18,824 bases of DNA from Sphingobacterium sp. UBA4616 (GCA_002386525.1 DGIS01000012.1:1-18824), one strand, 5' to 3'. Counted from the first letter of the stretch, positions 1-7,717 are shown. A program made the numbers and translations. Notes: generated by a model from the sequence alone, not told the origin.

Positions 1-42
1 CCTATTTCAGTATAAGACACAGTGCATGTTAGGGAGACTTTG

Positions 43-213
43 TTCGCTAGTTTTTCGGGACTGATTCGTACCATCTTCGGAGTTCCCCCACTGCCTGCCC
101 ACTGATTCTCCACCTCGGGCCCACATAAACAGTGGGGAAAGAGTGGGGGATCAGTGGAGCGCGAGTGGACGCACGGCGAACAAAGGGCGAATCAAGGGCG
201 AAGGAATTGCGAA
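43..213. repeat. Dyad-symmetric array of 16 tetranucleotides at 11-bp phasing
   Basis: Read directly: TTCG at 43, 54, 65 and 76; CCAC at 88, 99, 110 and 121; GTGG at 132, 143, 154 and 165; CGAA at 177, 188, 199 and 210. Spacers are 7 nt everywhere, including the centre (125-131), except the two symmetric 8-nt spacers at 80-87 and 169-176 where the tetramer type changes. Every left tetramer has its reverse complement at the mirrored place about position 128 (first base of one plus last base of its partner is always 256). Spacers are mostly not complementary. Neither 32-35 nor 221-224 carries a further tetramer, so the array ends cleanly. The 11-bp period is about one helical turn, so all tetramers lie on nearly the same face of the DNA. 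It lies between the window edge and the 3' end of a lipoprotein gene and encodes no evident protein. Function is unknown; a protein-binding array or a structured repeat are both possible. Confidence 0.85.
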
Positions 214-256
214 GAAGCTATAGTTTAAAGACTCAGCTTTTCGATAAATTACGCGA

Positions 257-952
257 TTAGTAGGTGACTTTAGGTTTATTATTTTCACAAATTACACCCT
301 TAGCTGGTTTGTCATTTGTCGTACTGCAATTTAAGTTTTTATCCAGCGTTCTTTTGGCATTGTCCAAATGGTTATATTGTTCTGCCATATTCCCAAACTC
401 AGCAAAGTTCTCTTTGTCTGTATACAATATGGAAATAAACTCGCAGTCTTTACGAAAGGGGGCAATGTGCCATTTACTGGGGTCGTTGCAGGGAATGTCA
501 TCAAAAAAGGTCTGTAGCTTGGGGAGCAGATCTGCCAGTCGTTGGTTGATCTCTGATAGTTCCAAATCTCTAGCTGAGGCGACTTTCAGTTTGCCGGCGA
601 TGCAACGTATTCCAAAATGAGGAGGAAGATAGTTGGGCGAAACATTGGTGTCGTAAACAATAGGTCCTTTATATACTTTCTGTGCCCTTTCTCTGAGCGC
701 TGCAGCTTCGGTAATTAATTTATTATAGGCTTGTTCAAAGCTCGGGTGTACGGGTACATAGGTGTAATAAAGCGTGTCAACTCGGCATTCCTTTAAATCA
801 CTGCAGGAAATATTTTCGGTTAGTTTAACCGCTTGTTGGATTTTAGCTGCTGCCAGACTTGTGAGTTCGTCGTAGCTGTCTTCTTTTTTACAGCCTACAA
901 ATAGAAGTGTACTACATAAAAAAGCGTAGAATAGGTGTTTTAAGTGCTTCAT
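257..952 (-). CDS. Putative lipoprotein of unknown function, 231 aa
   Basis: The start carries a type II signal peptide: basic residues (MKHLKH), a hydrophobic stretch at about 7-19 and a lipobox LFVGC with the lipid cysteine at 21. The mature part starts C-K-K-E-D, a lysine plus acidic pattern resembling Bacteroidota signals for surface export of lipoproteins. Seven further cysteines (50, 56, 117, 155, 170, 209, 222) suggest disulfides and fit a secreted protein. No domain was recognised. It is transcribed divergently from dnaX across a 101-bp gap. The 11-bp-phased palindromic array lies just beyond its stop codon. The gene call is firm because of the signal peptide and length; no function is proposed. 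Confidence 0.8.
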   Translation of the reverse strand: MKHLKHLFYAFLCSTLLFVGCKKEDSYDELTSLAAAKIQQAVKLTENISCSDLKECRVDTLYYTYVPVHPSFEQAYNKLITEAAALRERAQKVYKGPIVYDTNVSPNYLPPHFGIRCIAGKLKVASARDLELSEINQRLADLLPKLQTFFDDIPCNDPSKWHIAPFRKDCEFISILYTDKENFAEFGNMAEQYNHLDNAKRTLDKNLNCSTTNDKPAKGVICENNKPKVTY

Positions 953-1041
953 AAATTGGTTTTTTTAAGCTTAACGAAAGCTTTCAGCTATCCGCTACAG
1001 TTGCAAATCAATGTGACGTGGAAAAATAGTATTAAAATTCG

Positions 1042-1050
1042 TATCTTCGT
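1042..1050 (+). promoter_or_regulatory. Candidate -7 box for dnaX, giving a nearly leaderless mRNA
   Basis: TATCTTCG matches the Bacteroidota -7 consensus TAnnTTTG with one change and ends a few bases before the dnaX ATG at 1054. If used, transcription would start at or beside the start codon. No convincing -33 TTTG was found at the usual spacing, so this is tentative. Confidence 0.35.
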
Positions 1051-1053
1051 GCA

Positions 1054-2904
1054 ATGGATAATTTTATTGTTTCTGCACGTAAATACCGCCCGATTACCTT
1101 TGATTCGGTTGTAGGTCAGCAACACATTACGGGTACCTTAAAGAATGCGATACACAACAACCAGTTGGCGCAGGCATTTTTGTTTTGTGGTCCTCGTGGT
1201 GTGGGTAAAACTACCTGTGCACGCATTTTAGCTAAAACAATAAATTGTGAAAATATCTTAGAGGGTACTGAGCCATGTGGCGAATGCGACAGCTGTAAAT
1301 CTTTCCAAAACGGTAATTCATTTAGTATTCATGAACTGGATGCTGCATCGAATAACTCGGTCGATGATATCCGTAATCTTATTGAGCAAGTGCGGATACC
1401 TCCACAGGCAGGAAAATATAAAATCTATATCATAGATGAGGTACATATGTTGTCTCAGGCGGCTTTCAATGCATTTTTGAAGACCCTCGAGGAACCGCCT
1501 TCTTATGCAATATTTATTCTGGCAACGACAGAGAAACATAAGATTTTACCGACGATACTTTCGCGTTGTCAGATTTTCGATTTTAACCGCATCAAAGTGG
1601 AAGATATGGCTAACCATTTGGCTAGTATCGCAGATCGGGAAAGTATCGCTTATGATCAGGATGGATTGCATATCATTGCACAAAAGGCAGACGGTGGGCT
1701 TCGAGATGCGCTGTCGATGTTTGATCAGATCGTCAGCTTCTCCAATAAAAATGTCACCTACCAAGCTGTCATTGATAATCTAAATATTTTAGATTACGAC
1801 TATTATTTCAAGTTAACAGATGCTATTTTAACCGAAGACGCAGCACAATCCTTACTGCTTTTCAATGAAATTTTGAACCACGGATTTGATGGCAGTCATT
1901 TCGTTGCAGGTCTGTCATCGCATTTCAGAAACTTGCTCGTTGCCAAAGAACCGTCAACTTTAAAATTGCTAGAAGTTAGTGATAGTATTCGTCAAAAATA
2001 TCTGCAGCAAGCTCAAAAGGCTTCTCCGGGATTTTTGTTATCAGCATTGAATATTTCCAATCAATGTGAAATTAACTATAAGACGAGTAAAAATCAACGT
2101 TTACAGGTCGAACTTTCACTTCTCAAGACCTGCCATATAGCACATGCGATCAAATTGAGCCAGCTTGGATCCGTCCAGATGTCTTCGGCCAGCGAGGAAG
2201 TAAAAAAAAAACTTCCTGAGCCAATAGCAGCACAGCCAAAACAAGGGGCTTCGGCTGTCGTTACACCTCCGATAATTTCATCAAGCAATGTTCCTGTTAT
2301 TGAAAAACAGGTTGCGCCGCCACCTCCACAAGCTACCCCTGTAAATTATCAGGCTTCGGACGCAAAGGCCGAACCGAAAAAGGATCCTGTTTCGAATGTT
2401 CCTCCAAAAGTGAAAAAAGGAGGGTGGGGGGCTTCCGCTTCGGCAATTATTCCTTCTTTGCCCGACTTGAATACCATATACGATAACAATACGGTTGCCA
2501 AAGAAGGGGACGAACCAGAATTGATACGTGGAAGCGAACAACGTGAGGTTTCATTCGATCAATTTATTGCAGTTTGGAACAGTTATGCTGAACAGCTTAA
2601 AGCAGAAAACAAGATTAACCTATACACCATGATGACGGCCATGCAGCCCCGATTAAATGGTGTATTGATTGAAATTGATGTTGAAAATGGAGTTCAGATG
2701 GATGTATTGCAAAGTGCAAAGGTCGATGTACTGAATTATCTGCGTGTGAAGCTCCAGAATTTTTCGTTGGATCTAAAGGGGGTGATGATGGAGCACACTA
2801 TTTCGCGCAAACCCTATACCTCACAGGAGAAGTATCAAGCCATGGTCAATAAAAACCCACTATTGGATACGTTGCGGAAGGAGTTCAACTTGGGGCTAAG
2901 CTAA
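1054..2904 (+). CDS. dnaX: DNA polymerase III subunit gamma/tau
   Basis: Clamp-loader ATPase of the replisome; it loads the beta clamp and, in its long tau form, links the polymerase and helicase. The AAA+ module is clear: Walker A GPRGVGKT at 46-53, zinc-binding cysteines at 65, 75, 78 and 81, Walker B IIDEVHML at 126-133, sensor 1 ATTE at 157-160 and sensor 2 GGLRDALS at 214-221. Domain III extends to about residue 370, followed by a Pro/Ala/Lys-rich linker (about 380-465) and a tau-like C-terminal region (about 495-616). The start MDNFIVSARKYRP is the usual Bacteroidota amino terminus, which supports the ATG at 1054. A run of ten A at codons 383-386 sits just after domain III and could yield a short gamma-like form by slippage. 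rlmB follows 77 bp downstream. Confidence 0.97.
   Translation: MDNFIVSARKYRPITFDSVVGQQHITGTLKNAIHNNQLAQAFLFCGPRGVGKTTCARILAKTINCENILEGTEPCGECDSCKSFQNGNSFSIHELDAASNNSVDDIRNLIEQVRIPPQAGKYKIYIIDEVHMLSQAAFNAFLKTLEEPPSYAIFILATTEKHKILPTILSRCQIFDFNRIKVEDMANHLASIADRESIAYDQDGLHIIAQKADGGLRDALSMFDQIVSFSNKNVTYQAVIDNLNILDYDYYFKLTDAILTEDAAQSLLLFNEILNHGFDGSHFVAGLSSHFRNLLVAKEPSTLKLLEVSDSIRQKYLQQAQKASPGFLLSALNISNQCEINYKTSKNQRLQVELSLLKTCHIAHAIKLSQLGSVQMSSASEEVKKKLPEPIAAQPKQGASAVVTPPIISSSNVPVIEKQVAPPPPQATPVNYQASDAKAEPKKDPVSNVPPKVKKGGWGASASAIIPSLPDLNTIYDNNTVAKEGDEPELIRGSEQREVSFDQFIAVWNSYAEQLKAENKINLYTMMTAMQPRLNGVLIEIDVENGVQMDVLQSAKVDVLNYLRVKLQNFSLDLKGVMMEHTISRKPYTSQEKYQAMVNKNPLLDTLRKEFNLGLS
2195..2217 (+). promoter_or_regulatory. 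A10 slippage/frameshift site in dnaX, enclosed by a 7-bp inverted repeat
   Basis: Ten consecutive A (2202-2211) follow the GT of codon 383 and encode Val-Lys-Lys-Lys. AGGAAGT (2195-2201) and ACTTCCT (2211-2217) are perfect complements flanking the tract. Adding one A, or a -1 ribosomal slip, gives V-K-K-K-T-S and an immediate TGA, a product of 388 residues. Losing one A gives V-K-K-N-F-L-S-Q and TAG. So both alternative frames end at once, right after the ATPase domains. In Escherichia coli and Thermus thermophilus, dnaX makes gamma by slippage on A-rich tracts at a comparable place (known for those genes; inferred here). A second hairpin (2232-2237 with 2253-2258) lies further downstream, beyond the usual stimulatory distance. 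Confidence 0.6.
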
Positions 2905-2934
2905 TTCGGAGACTTTAATTGTTGTTTATTTTTG

Positions 2935-2943
2935 TACATTTGC
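2935..2943 (+). promoter_or_regulatory. Candidate -7 box for rlmB
   Basis: TACATTTGC is an exact match to the Bacteroidota -7 element TAnnTTTG plus C, placed 39 bp before the rlmB ATG. The -33 TTG is not at ideal spacing. It suggests that rlmB has its own promoter in addition to any readthrough from dnaX. Confidence 0.45.
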
Positions 2944-2981
2944 AATCTCTTCTATGAAGAGCAGAATATTTAGTTTTTATT

Positions 2982-3770
2982 ATGCAAGGAAATTTTCAGA
3001 GACGTGATCGCGACCACGGCGAAAGACGTGAGGTGAATCAGATGGTATTTGGTATTCGTGCTGTTATGGAAGCAATCGATAGCGGTAAAGAGATCGAGTC
3101 ATTGTTTATACAGCGTGGTTTGAGTGGTAGTTTGATTCTAGAATTGAAAGCCTTGCTAAAAGAGCATAATATCGCTTTTCAACAGGTGCCGATCGAGAAG
3201 TTAAACCGGATAACACGTAAAAACCATCAAGGTGTAATCGCTGTCATTTCGCCAATCACCTATCACGATATTGAAGATCTTCTACCACAGATTTATGAAA
3301 AGGGTGAAACACCTTTACTTTTGATGTTGGATGGAGTAACAGACGTGCGTAATTTAGGCGCTATCGCGCGGACAGCTGAATGTTCGGGTGTTCATGCGAT
3401 CATTGTTCCCAAAAAAGGCTCTGCTGAAGTTAATCCTGACGCGATAAAAACATCCGCGGGCGCACTTTATAAAATCCCTGTTTGCCGCCACGACAGCCTT
3501 TCAAAAGTAGGTAAATTTTTGATTGATTCTGGTGTACAGTTAGTCGCTAGTACAGAGAAAACGACGACGAGTATATACGATGTCGATTATACGGCCCCTA
3601 CCTGTGTGGTTATGGGGGCGGAGGATATCGGTGTATCCAATGACCTAATCCGTATTGCGGACAACCTTGCAAAGATTCCAATGTATGGTGAAATCAGTTC
3701 ATTAAATGTATCAGTTTCTGCGGCAGTTGTGATCTACGAAGCAATTCGCCAACGGATTGCTAAAAAGTAG
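2982..3770 (+). CDS. rlmB: TrmH/SpoU-family 23S rRNA (guanosine 2'-O) methyltransferase, RlmB type
   Basis: Predicted to transfer a methyl group from S-adenosylmethionine to a ribose 2'-OH of rRNA. The N-terminal substrate-binding domain (about 20-92, starting MVFGIRAVMEAI) is followed by the knotted SPOUT catalytic domain. Motif 1 is DGVTDVRNLGAIARTA at 117-132, with Asn124 and Arg130. Motif 2 is MGAEDIGVSN at 211-220, slightly different from the common GSEGxG form. Motif 3 is IPMYGEISSLNVSVSAAV at 232-249. The 262 aa length is normal for the family. The first 19 residues are charged and may be disordered. The fold and activity class are secure; the exact target (G2251 of 23S rRNA in E. coli RlmB) is inferred from family membership. 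The gene ends just before a strong terminator and converges on the acyl-CoA synthetase gene. Confidence 0.88.
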   Translation: MQGNFQRRDRDHGERREVNQMVFGIRAVMEAIDSGKEIESLFIQRGLSGSLILELKALLKEHNIAFQQVPIEKLNRITRKNHQGVIAVISPITYHDIEDLLPQIYEKGETPLLLMLDGVTDVRNLGAIARTAECSGVHAIIVPKKGSAEVNPDAIKTSAGALYKIPVCRHDSLSKVGKFLIDSGVQLVASTEKTTTSIYDVDYTAPTCVVMGAEDIGVSNDLIRIADNLAKIPMYGEISSLNVSVSAAVVIYEAIRQRIAKK

Positions 3771-3790
3771 CACCATACTTTATTGATAAT

Positions 3791-3824
3791 AAAAAATCCT
3801 TTGTATTTTAACAAAGGATTTTTT
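3791..3824. terminator. Bidirectional intrinsic terminator between rlmB and the acyl-CoA synthetase gene
   Basis: A perfect 14-bp stem (3791-3804 with 3811-3824) with a 6-nt loop. It begins with six A and ends in a T-run, so it forms a hairpin plus U-tract on both strands. It sits between two convergent genes and can serve both; the minus-strand stop codon is only 7 bp away. Confidence 0.88.
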
Positions 3825-3830
3825 TGTAAG

Positions 3831-5594
3831 CTAGATTTGATAAATTTGCTCGATCTCTCGTTCGTATTTTTGTAGGATAACTTTTCTTTTCATCTTTAAA
3901 GTAGGGGTCAATTCACCGGTCTCAATCGTCATTTCATTAGGGATGATGGCAAATTTTTTGATTTGTTCCCAGTTTCCAAAATTTTTATTGATACGGTTTA
4001 GTTCCGACTCGATTTTCTGCTTCAATTCAGGGCTGTTTAGAAAATCTCGTCTAGAAAGATCTGCCAGGGTGGGAAATGCTGTTTTCGACCATTCTAAGAG
4101 ATTTTTATAGTTGGAAAAAATCAAAGCTGCAGGAAACTTACGGCCTTCTCCAAGTACCATGGCCTGTTCGATAAATGGAGATTCTACCAGCTTCGATTCA
4201 ATCTGCTGAGGAACAATATATTTTCCTCCAGAGGTCTTGAACATCTCTTTCTTTCGATCGATAATTTTAAGGAATTTGCCATCTACCCATTCGCCAATGT
4301 CTCCTGTGTACAACCAACCATCTTTAATTGCTTCTGCTGTAGCCTCCGGATTTTTATAATAACCGATCATATTATTTTCTCCTTTCGTCAATATTTCACC
4401 ATCGGGCGCAAGCTTAATTTCGATATGAATTAATGGCAAGCCAACTGTTCCAATTTTCATACCTCTTCTATAACAGTTTACGGCGATACATGGTCCGGCT
4501 TCAGTAAGACCATAGCCTTCATAGATCGGAATTCCTGCAGCCATGTATAGACGGATTAACCTTTGCTGTAGTGCAGCGCTTCCAGAAGCAATTCCCTTGA
4601 TATCATCACCGAAGGCCTTGCGCCATTTTGAAAAAACTAATTTACGGGCAATTTTCAACTGAAGATCATACCACCATGAGCGCCCCTCGAGTTTGTATTT
4701 TTCGCCGAGGTTTATAGACCAGAAGAATAGTTTCCGCTTAATCCCTGTTAGCTGTTCTCCCGTTGCCATAATCTTTTCATAAACTTTCTCCAAAACCCGA
4801 GGAACAGCAGAGAAAATATGTGGCTTTACAGATTTAAAGTCTTCACCTATTGTATCCATGGATTGAGCAAAGAAGATTGTCAAGCCTTTGTACATATACA
4901 CATATTGGAACACGCGCTCATAGGCATGGCAAACTGGAAGAAAGGAGAGTGCCCGGTCGCCACGTTGAACAGGAAAGGAATATTCGCTACTATAAGTATC
5001 TGCCAATAAATTTTTATGAGACAACATAACGCCTTTTGGGTTTCCTGTTGTTCCAGAGGTATAAATGATGGACGCCAAAGCATCGGGTTTTATATGATCA
5101 CGTAGCTGGTTTAGCGTTTCATCTGTAATAATCTTCCCACTTGCAACGAAATCCTTCCAATGGTTGAGATCATCTTCTTTTTCGAAGCTGTAGATCGCAT
5201 TTAATTGAGGACAATCATCTTTTATCGTTAATATCTTTGTATAGAGTTCTTTTGAACTGACAATGCAGGTTTTAATTTCGGCATGATTGAAAATATAGGT
5301 ATAATCCAACGTCGAAATATTGGGGTAAATCGCGACAACAACAGCGCCAATTTGTTGGATAGCAAAGTCAAGTATATTCCATTCGACACGGTTTTCACTA
5401 ATCAAGGCCACCTTTTCTCCAGGTTGCACCCCTAGTGCGATCAGACCTTTCGATGTCTGGTTAACTTGCTCAATAAATTCAGTATTGCTCAGTTTTACCC
5501 ATTTGTTATCTTTTTTAAATGAAAACATAGGAAAGTCTGATGCAATATCATATTGAAGATATGCTAAATCAAATAATCTCGTTGCTGTTGGCAT
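3831..5594 (-). CDS. AMP-dependent synthetase, long-chain fatty acid--CoA ligase
   Basis: Predicted to activate fatty acids with ATP to the acyl-adenylate and then to acyl-CoA for beta-oxidation or lipid synthesis, at the cytoplasmic face of the membrane. Adenylate-forming motifs are in order: the P-loop YTSGTTGNPKG at 178-188, YGLTEAGP at 361-368, YTGDIGEW at 429-436, IDRKKE at 445-450, and a C-terminal GELTPTLKMKR at about 560-570 whose lysine (567) is the likely catalytic residue. The 587 aa length suits the bacterial long-chain class (FadD/FAA1-like). No transmembrane segment is evident. The exact chain length cannot be read from sequence, so no gene symbol is given. It lies downstream of the helicase gene on the same strand, but a strong terminator separates them. 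Confidence 0.92.
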   Translation of the reverse strand: MPTATRLFDLAYLQYDIASDFPMFSFKKDNKWVKLSNTEFIEQVNQTSKGLIALGVQPGEKVALISENRVEWNILDFAIQQIGAVVVAIYPNISTLDYTYIFNHAEIKTCIVSSKELYTKILTIKDDCPQLNAIYSFEKEDDLNHWKDFVASGKIITDETLNQLRDHIKPDALASIIYTSGTTGNPKGVMLSHKNLLADTYSSEYSFPVQRGDRALSFLPVCHAYERVFQYVYMYKGLTIFFAQSMDTIGEDFKSVKPHIFSAVPRVLEKVYEKIMATGEQLTGIKRKLFFWSINLGEKYKLEGRSWWYDLQLKIARKLVFSKWRKAFGDDIKGIASGSAALQQRLIRLYMAAGIPIYEGYGLTEAGPCIAVNCYRRGMKIGTVGLPLIHIEIKLAPDGEILTKGENNMIGYYKNPEATAEAIKDGWLYTGDIGEWVDGKFLKIIDRKKEMFKTSGGKYIVPQQIESKLVESPFIEQAMVLGEGRKFPAALIFSNYKNLLEWSKTAFPTLADLSRRDFLNSPELKQKIESELNRINKNFGNWEQIKKFAIIPNEMTIETGELTPTLKMKRKVILQKYEREIEQIYQI

Positions 5595-5700
5595 AGTGAA
5601 AATCCAGTTCTTATAATACAGCTAATTTACGTTTTTTTATAGAGACCGCCGTATTCAATTCATGGATTAATGCGTATGTAAGAGGAGATGGTGGTATACA

Positions 5701-5749
5701 GAAAAAGACTCTGGTATATCAAGCTATGAGCTTTTATACCAGAGTCTTT
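5701..5749 (-). terminator. Intrinsic terminator of the DEAD-box helicase gene
   Basis: A 15-bp perfect outer stem (5704-5718 with 5735-5749) encloses a 5-bp inner stem (AAGCT 5721-5725 with AGCTT 5729-5733). Read on the minus strand it ends in a run of five T. It lies 26 bp past the helicase stop codon and should keep helicase transcription out of the acyl-CoA synthetase gene. Confidence 0.85.
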
Positions 5750-5774
5750 AAACTCTATTTTAAATACTGTTTAC

Positions 5775-7646
5775 TTAGTATTTACTTTTTGATTCTTTAC
5801 GTTTTCCAGAGAAATCACGGAAGCCACCGCCATTGTTGCTGCTACGCTCACGTCTCTCGCCGCTGAATCCGCCTTCACGTCTTCCGCTGCGCTCGCCGCC
5901 ACCATATCCACCTTCACGTCTTCCACCGCGATCACCGCCACGATATCCACCTTCACGTCTTCCGCCACGTTCACCACCACGGCTTCTTCCGCCACGGTCG
6001 CTACGGCCTTCACTTTTTCCTTCACCAGATACTTCGATGCGTACTTGACGACCGTTGTAATCTACGTTCTGGAATCCTTGGAATACTTTCTCAACTTCAG
6101 CATCTTGAACTTCAAAGAATGTAAATACACCCTTTAAATCAATTTTACCAATAGATTTTCCTGAAATGTTCGCATTGTTACAGATAAAGCCCAACATGTC
6201 TCCACGAGAGAATTCATCTACTGAGCCTAAGTTCATAAATAAACGCGTGTAACCTTTTGAACCTTCACGAGAACGACCATCACGTCTATCACCGCGGTCT
6301 TCACGAGAACCGTCACGCGCTTCGATATTTAAATCTGGTGCGTTTTTGTAATAATCCAAGAAACGGTTGAATTCAAGAGAAGCAAATCTTTTGATGATAT
6401 CTTCTTTGGAAAGAGATTCCAAATTTTCCATAATTGCTGGCAAGAATGGGCTAATTTGTTCATCGTTCACTTCAACATTTTCAATCTTTTTAACGATCGA
6501 AAATAATTGTTTTTCGCAAACTTCAGCACCTTGAGGGACTTGCTTTTTCTCAAAAGGCTTACCAATGATCTTTTCAAGATGACGGATTTTACTCAATTCT
6601 TTCACATTAACTAACGAAAGAGAAATACCAGTTTTACCTGCACGGGCGGTACGGCCCGAGCGGTGTGTATAGTTTTCTGTTTCATCCGGTAACGAGAAGT
6701 TGATTACGTGCGTTACGTCACTAACATCAATACCACGGGCAGCTACATCTGTTGCAATCAAGAGTTGTAAGCTACGGTCACGGTAACGTTTCATTACCTT
6801 GTCACGTTGTTGTTGAGATAAGTCACCATGCAGCGAGTCTGCATTGTAACCATCTTTAATCAACGCTTCAGCAATGTCTTGCGTCTCGATTTTTGTACGA
6901 CAAAATACGATACCAAAGATATCAGGATTTGAATCTACAATACGTTTGAACGCCGCATATTTATCTTTTGCTTTGATCAAATAGTAATGGTGTTCAATGT
7001 TGGCATTACCCGTATTTTTTGTACCTACAGTAAGCTCAACAGGATCGGTCATATAATTCTTTGCAATACGACGCACTTCAGAAGGCATCGTTGCCGAAAA
7101 TAACCAAGTTTTTTTCTCGTCAGGGGTTTCTGACAAAATGTTGTTGATGTCTTCTTTGAAGCCCATATTGAGCATCTCGTCCGCTTCATCTAATACAACA
7201 TACTTTACATTTGAGAAATCAATCGCATTTCTGCCAATGATATCCAACATACGACCTGGGGTCGCTACTACAATTTGCACTCCACGTCTAATTTGACGTA
7301 GCTGGTCTGAGATATTTGCACCTCCATATACAGCAACAACATGTACGTTGTTAACGTATTTAGCAAATTTTTCTAAATCTTTTGAGATTTGTAAACATAA
7401 TTCCCGAGTAGGGCAAAGGATTAATGCCTGTGGGTGTTTTTGAGAAAAGTCTAATTGCTCTAATAATGGAAGACCAAATGCCGCGGTCTTTCCTGTGCCA
7501 GTTTGGGCTAATCCGACAAAATCGTCGTTACCAGTCAATAAAACAGGAATGGCTTTTTCCTGAATTTCAGAAGGTTTTTCGAAACCTAATTCTGAGATGG
7601 CATTAACAACTTCCTCACGGATTCCCAGTTCTAAAAATGGGTTCAT
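5775..7646 (-). CDS. DEAD-box ATP-dependent RNA helicase with DbpA-type RNA-binding domain and RGG tail
   Basis: Predicted to remodel RNA or ribosome assembly intermediates using ATP. It has a Q-motif region (FLELGIREEV to EIQEKAIP, 4-34), motif I AQTGTGKT at 47-54, PTREL at 79-83, TPGR at 129-132, DEAD at 153-156, SAT at 184-186, motif V ATDVAARGID at 298-307 and motif VI HRSGRTARAGK at 328-338. After a helical linker comes a DbpA/DeaD-like RRM fold (about 466-540), then an Arg/Gly-rich tail (541-623) built from three 13-residue repeats of the form GGxRxGRREGGxx. This matches CsdA/DeaD-type helicases, which often act in cold adaptation and 50S assembly; that role is inferred. It has a consensus promoter and a short structured leader upstream. 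Confidence 0.95.
   Translation of the reverse strand: MNPFLELGIREEVVNAISELGFEKPSEIQEKAIPVLLTGNDDFVGLAQTGTGKTAAFGLPLLEQLDFSQKHPQALILCPTRELCLQISKDLEKFAKYVNNVHVVAVYGGANISDQLRQIRRGVQIVVATPGRMLDIIGRNAIDFSNVKYVVLDEADEMLNMGFKEDINNILSETPDEKKTWLFSATMPSEVRRIAKNYMTDPVELTVGTKNTGNANIEHHYYLIKAKDKYAAFKRIVDSNPDIFGIVFCRTKIETQDIAEALIKDGYNADSLHGDLSQQQRDKVMKRYRDRSLQLLIATDVAARGIDVSDVTHVINFSLPDETENYTHRSGRTARAGKTGISLSLVNVKELSKIRHLEKIIGKPFEKKQVPQGAEVCEKQLFSIVKKIENVEVNDEQISPFLPAIMENLESLSKEDIIKRFASLEFNRFLDYYKNAPDLNIEARDGSREDRGDRRDGRSREGSKGYTRLFMNLGSVDEFSRGDMLGFICNNANISGKSIGKIDLKGVFTFFEVQDAEVEKVFQGFQNVDYNGRQVRIEVSGEGKSEGRSDRGGRSRGGERGGRREGGYRGGDRGGRREGGYGGGERSGRREGGFSGERRERSSNNGGGFRDFSGKRKESKSKY
5874..5990 (-). repeat. 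Three 39-bp tandem repeats coding the RGG tail of the helicase
   Basis: Units begin at 5874, 5913 and 5952, each starting TTCACGTCTTCC on the plus strand, exactly 39 bp apart (13 codons). They encode GGRREGG-type repeats. Units differ at several bases, mostly silent or Gly/Ser/Arg changes, so this is an older duplication. Copy number may vary between strains. Confidence 0.85.
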
Positions 7647-7659
7647 GAAATATTATATA

Positions 7660-7678
7660 CAATAGGCACTATTGCCTA
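7660..7678 (-). promoter_or_regulatory. Two mutually exclusive hairpins in the helicase mRNA leader
   Basis: Hairpin A pairs 7663-7668 with 7673-7678 (TAGGCA/TGCCTA, loop 4). Hairpin B pairs 7660-7665 with 7669-7674 (CAATAG/CTATTG, loop 3). They share bases and cannot form together. Both lie between the promoter and the helicase start codon at 7646, inside a leader of roughly 35 nt. A temperature or autoregulatory switch is a conjecture. Confidence 0.4.
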
Positions 7679-7686
7679 AGGCGTTG

Positions 7687-7717
7687 CAAAGATAAGAATA
7701 AAATCGGAATAAACAAA
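7687..7717 (-). promoter_or_regulatory. Bacteroidota consensus promoter of the DEAD-box helicase gene
   Basis: On the minus strand TTTG (7714-7717), exactly 19 bp, then TATCTTTG (7687-7694) followed by C. This matches the primary sigma consensus TTTG / TAnnTTTG in both boxes and spacing. It is the best promoter in the window and supports the phylum assignment. Confidence 0.8.

Noticed and set aside
43..213. CRISPR array or TIGR-like array
   Set aside because: Repeats are only 4 bp with 7-nt spacers on an 11-bp period and inverted symmetry, and no cas or tas gene is in view; it does not fit either class.
5771..6025. 84-aa minus-strand frame rich in Val/Ala/Glu repeats
   Set aside because: It is the helicase RGG repeat region read in another frame; the 39-bp period explains its repetitive look.
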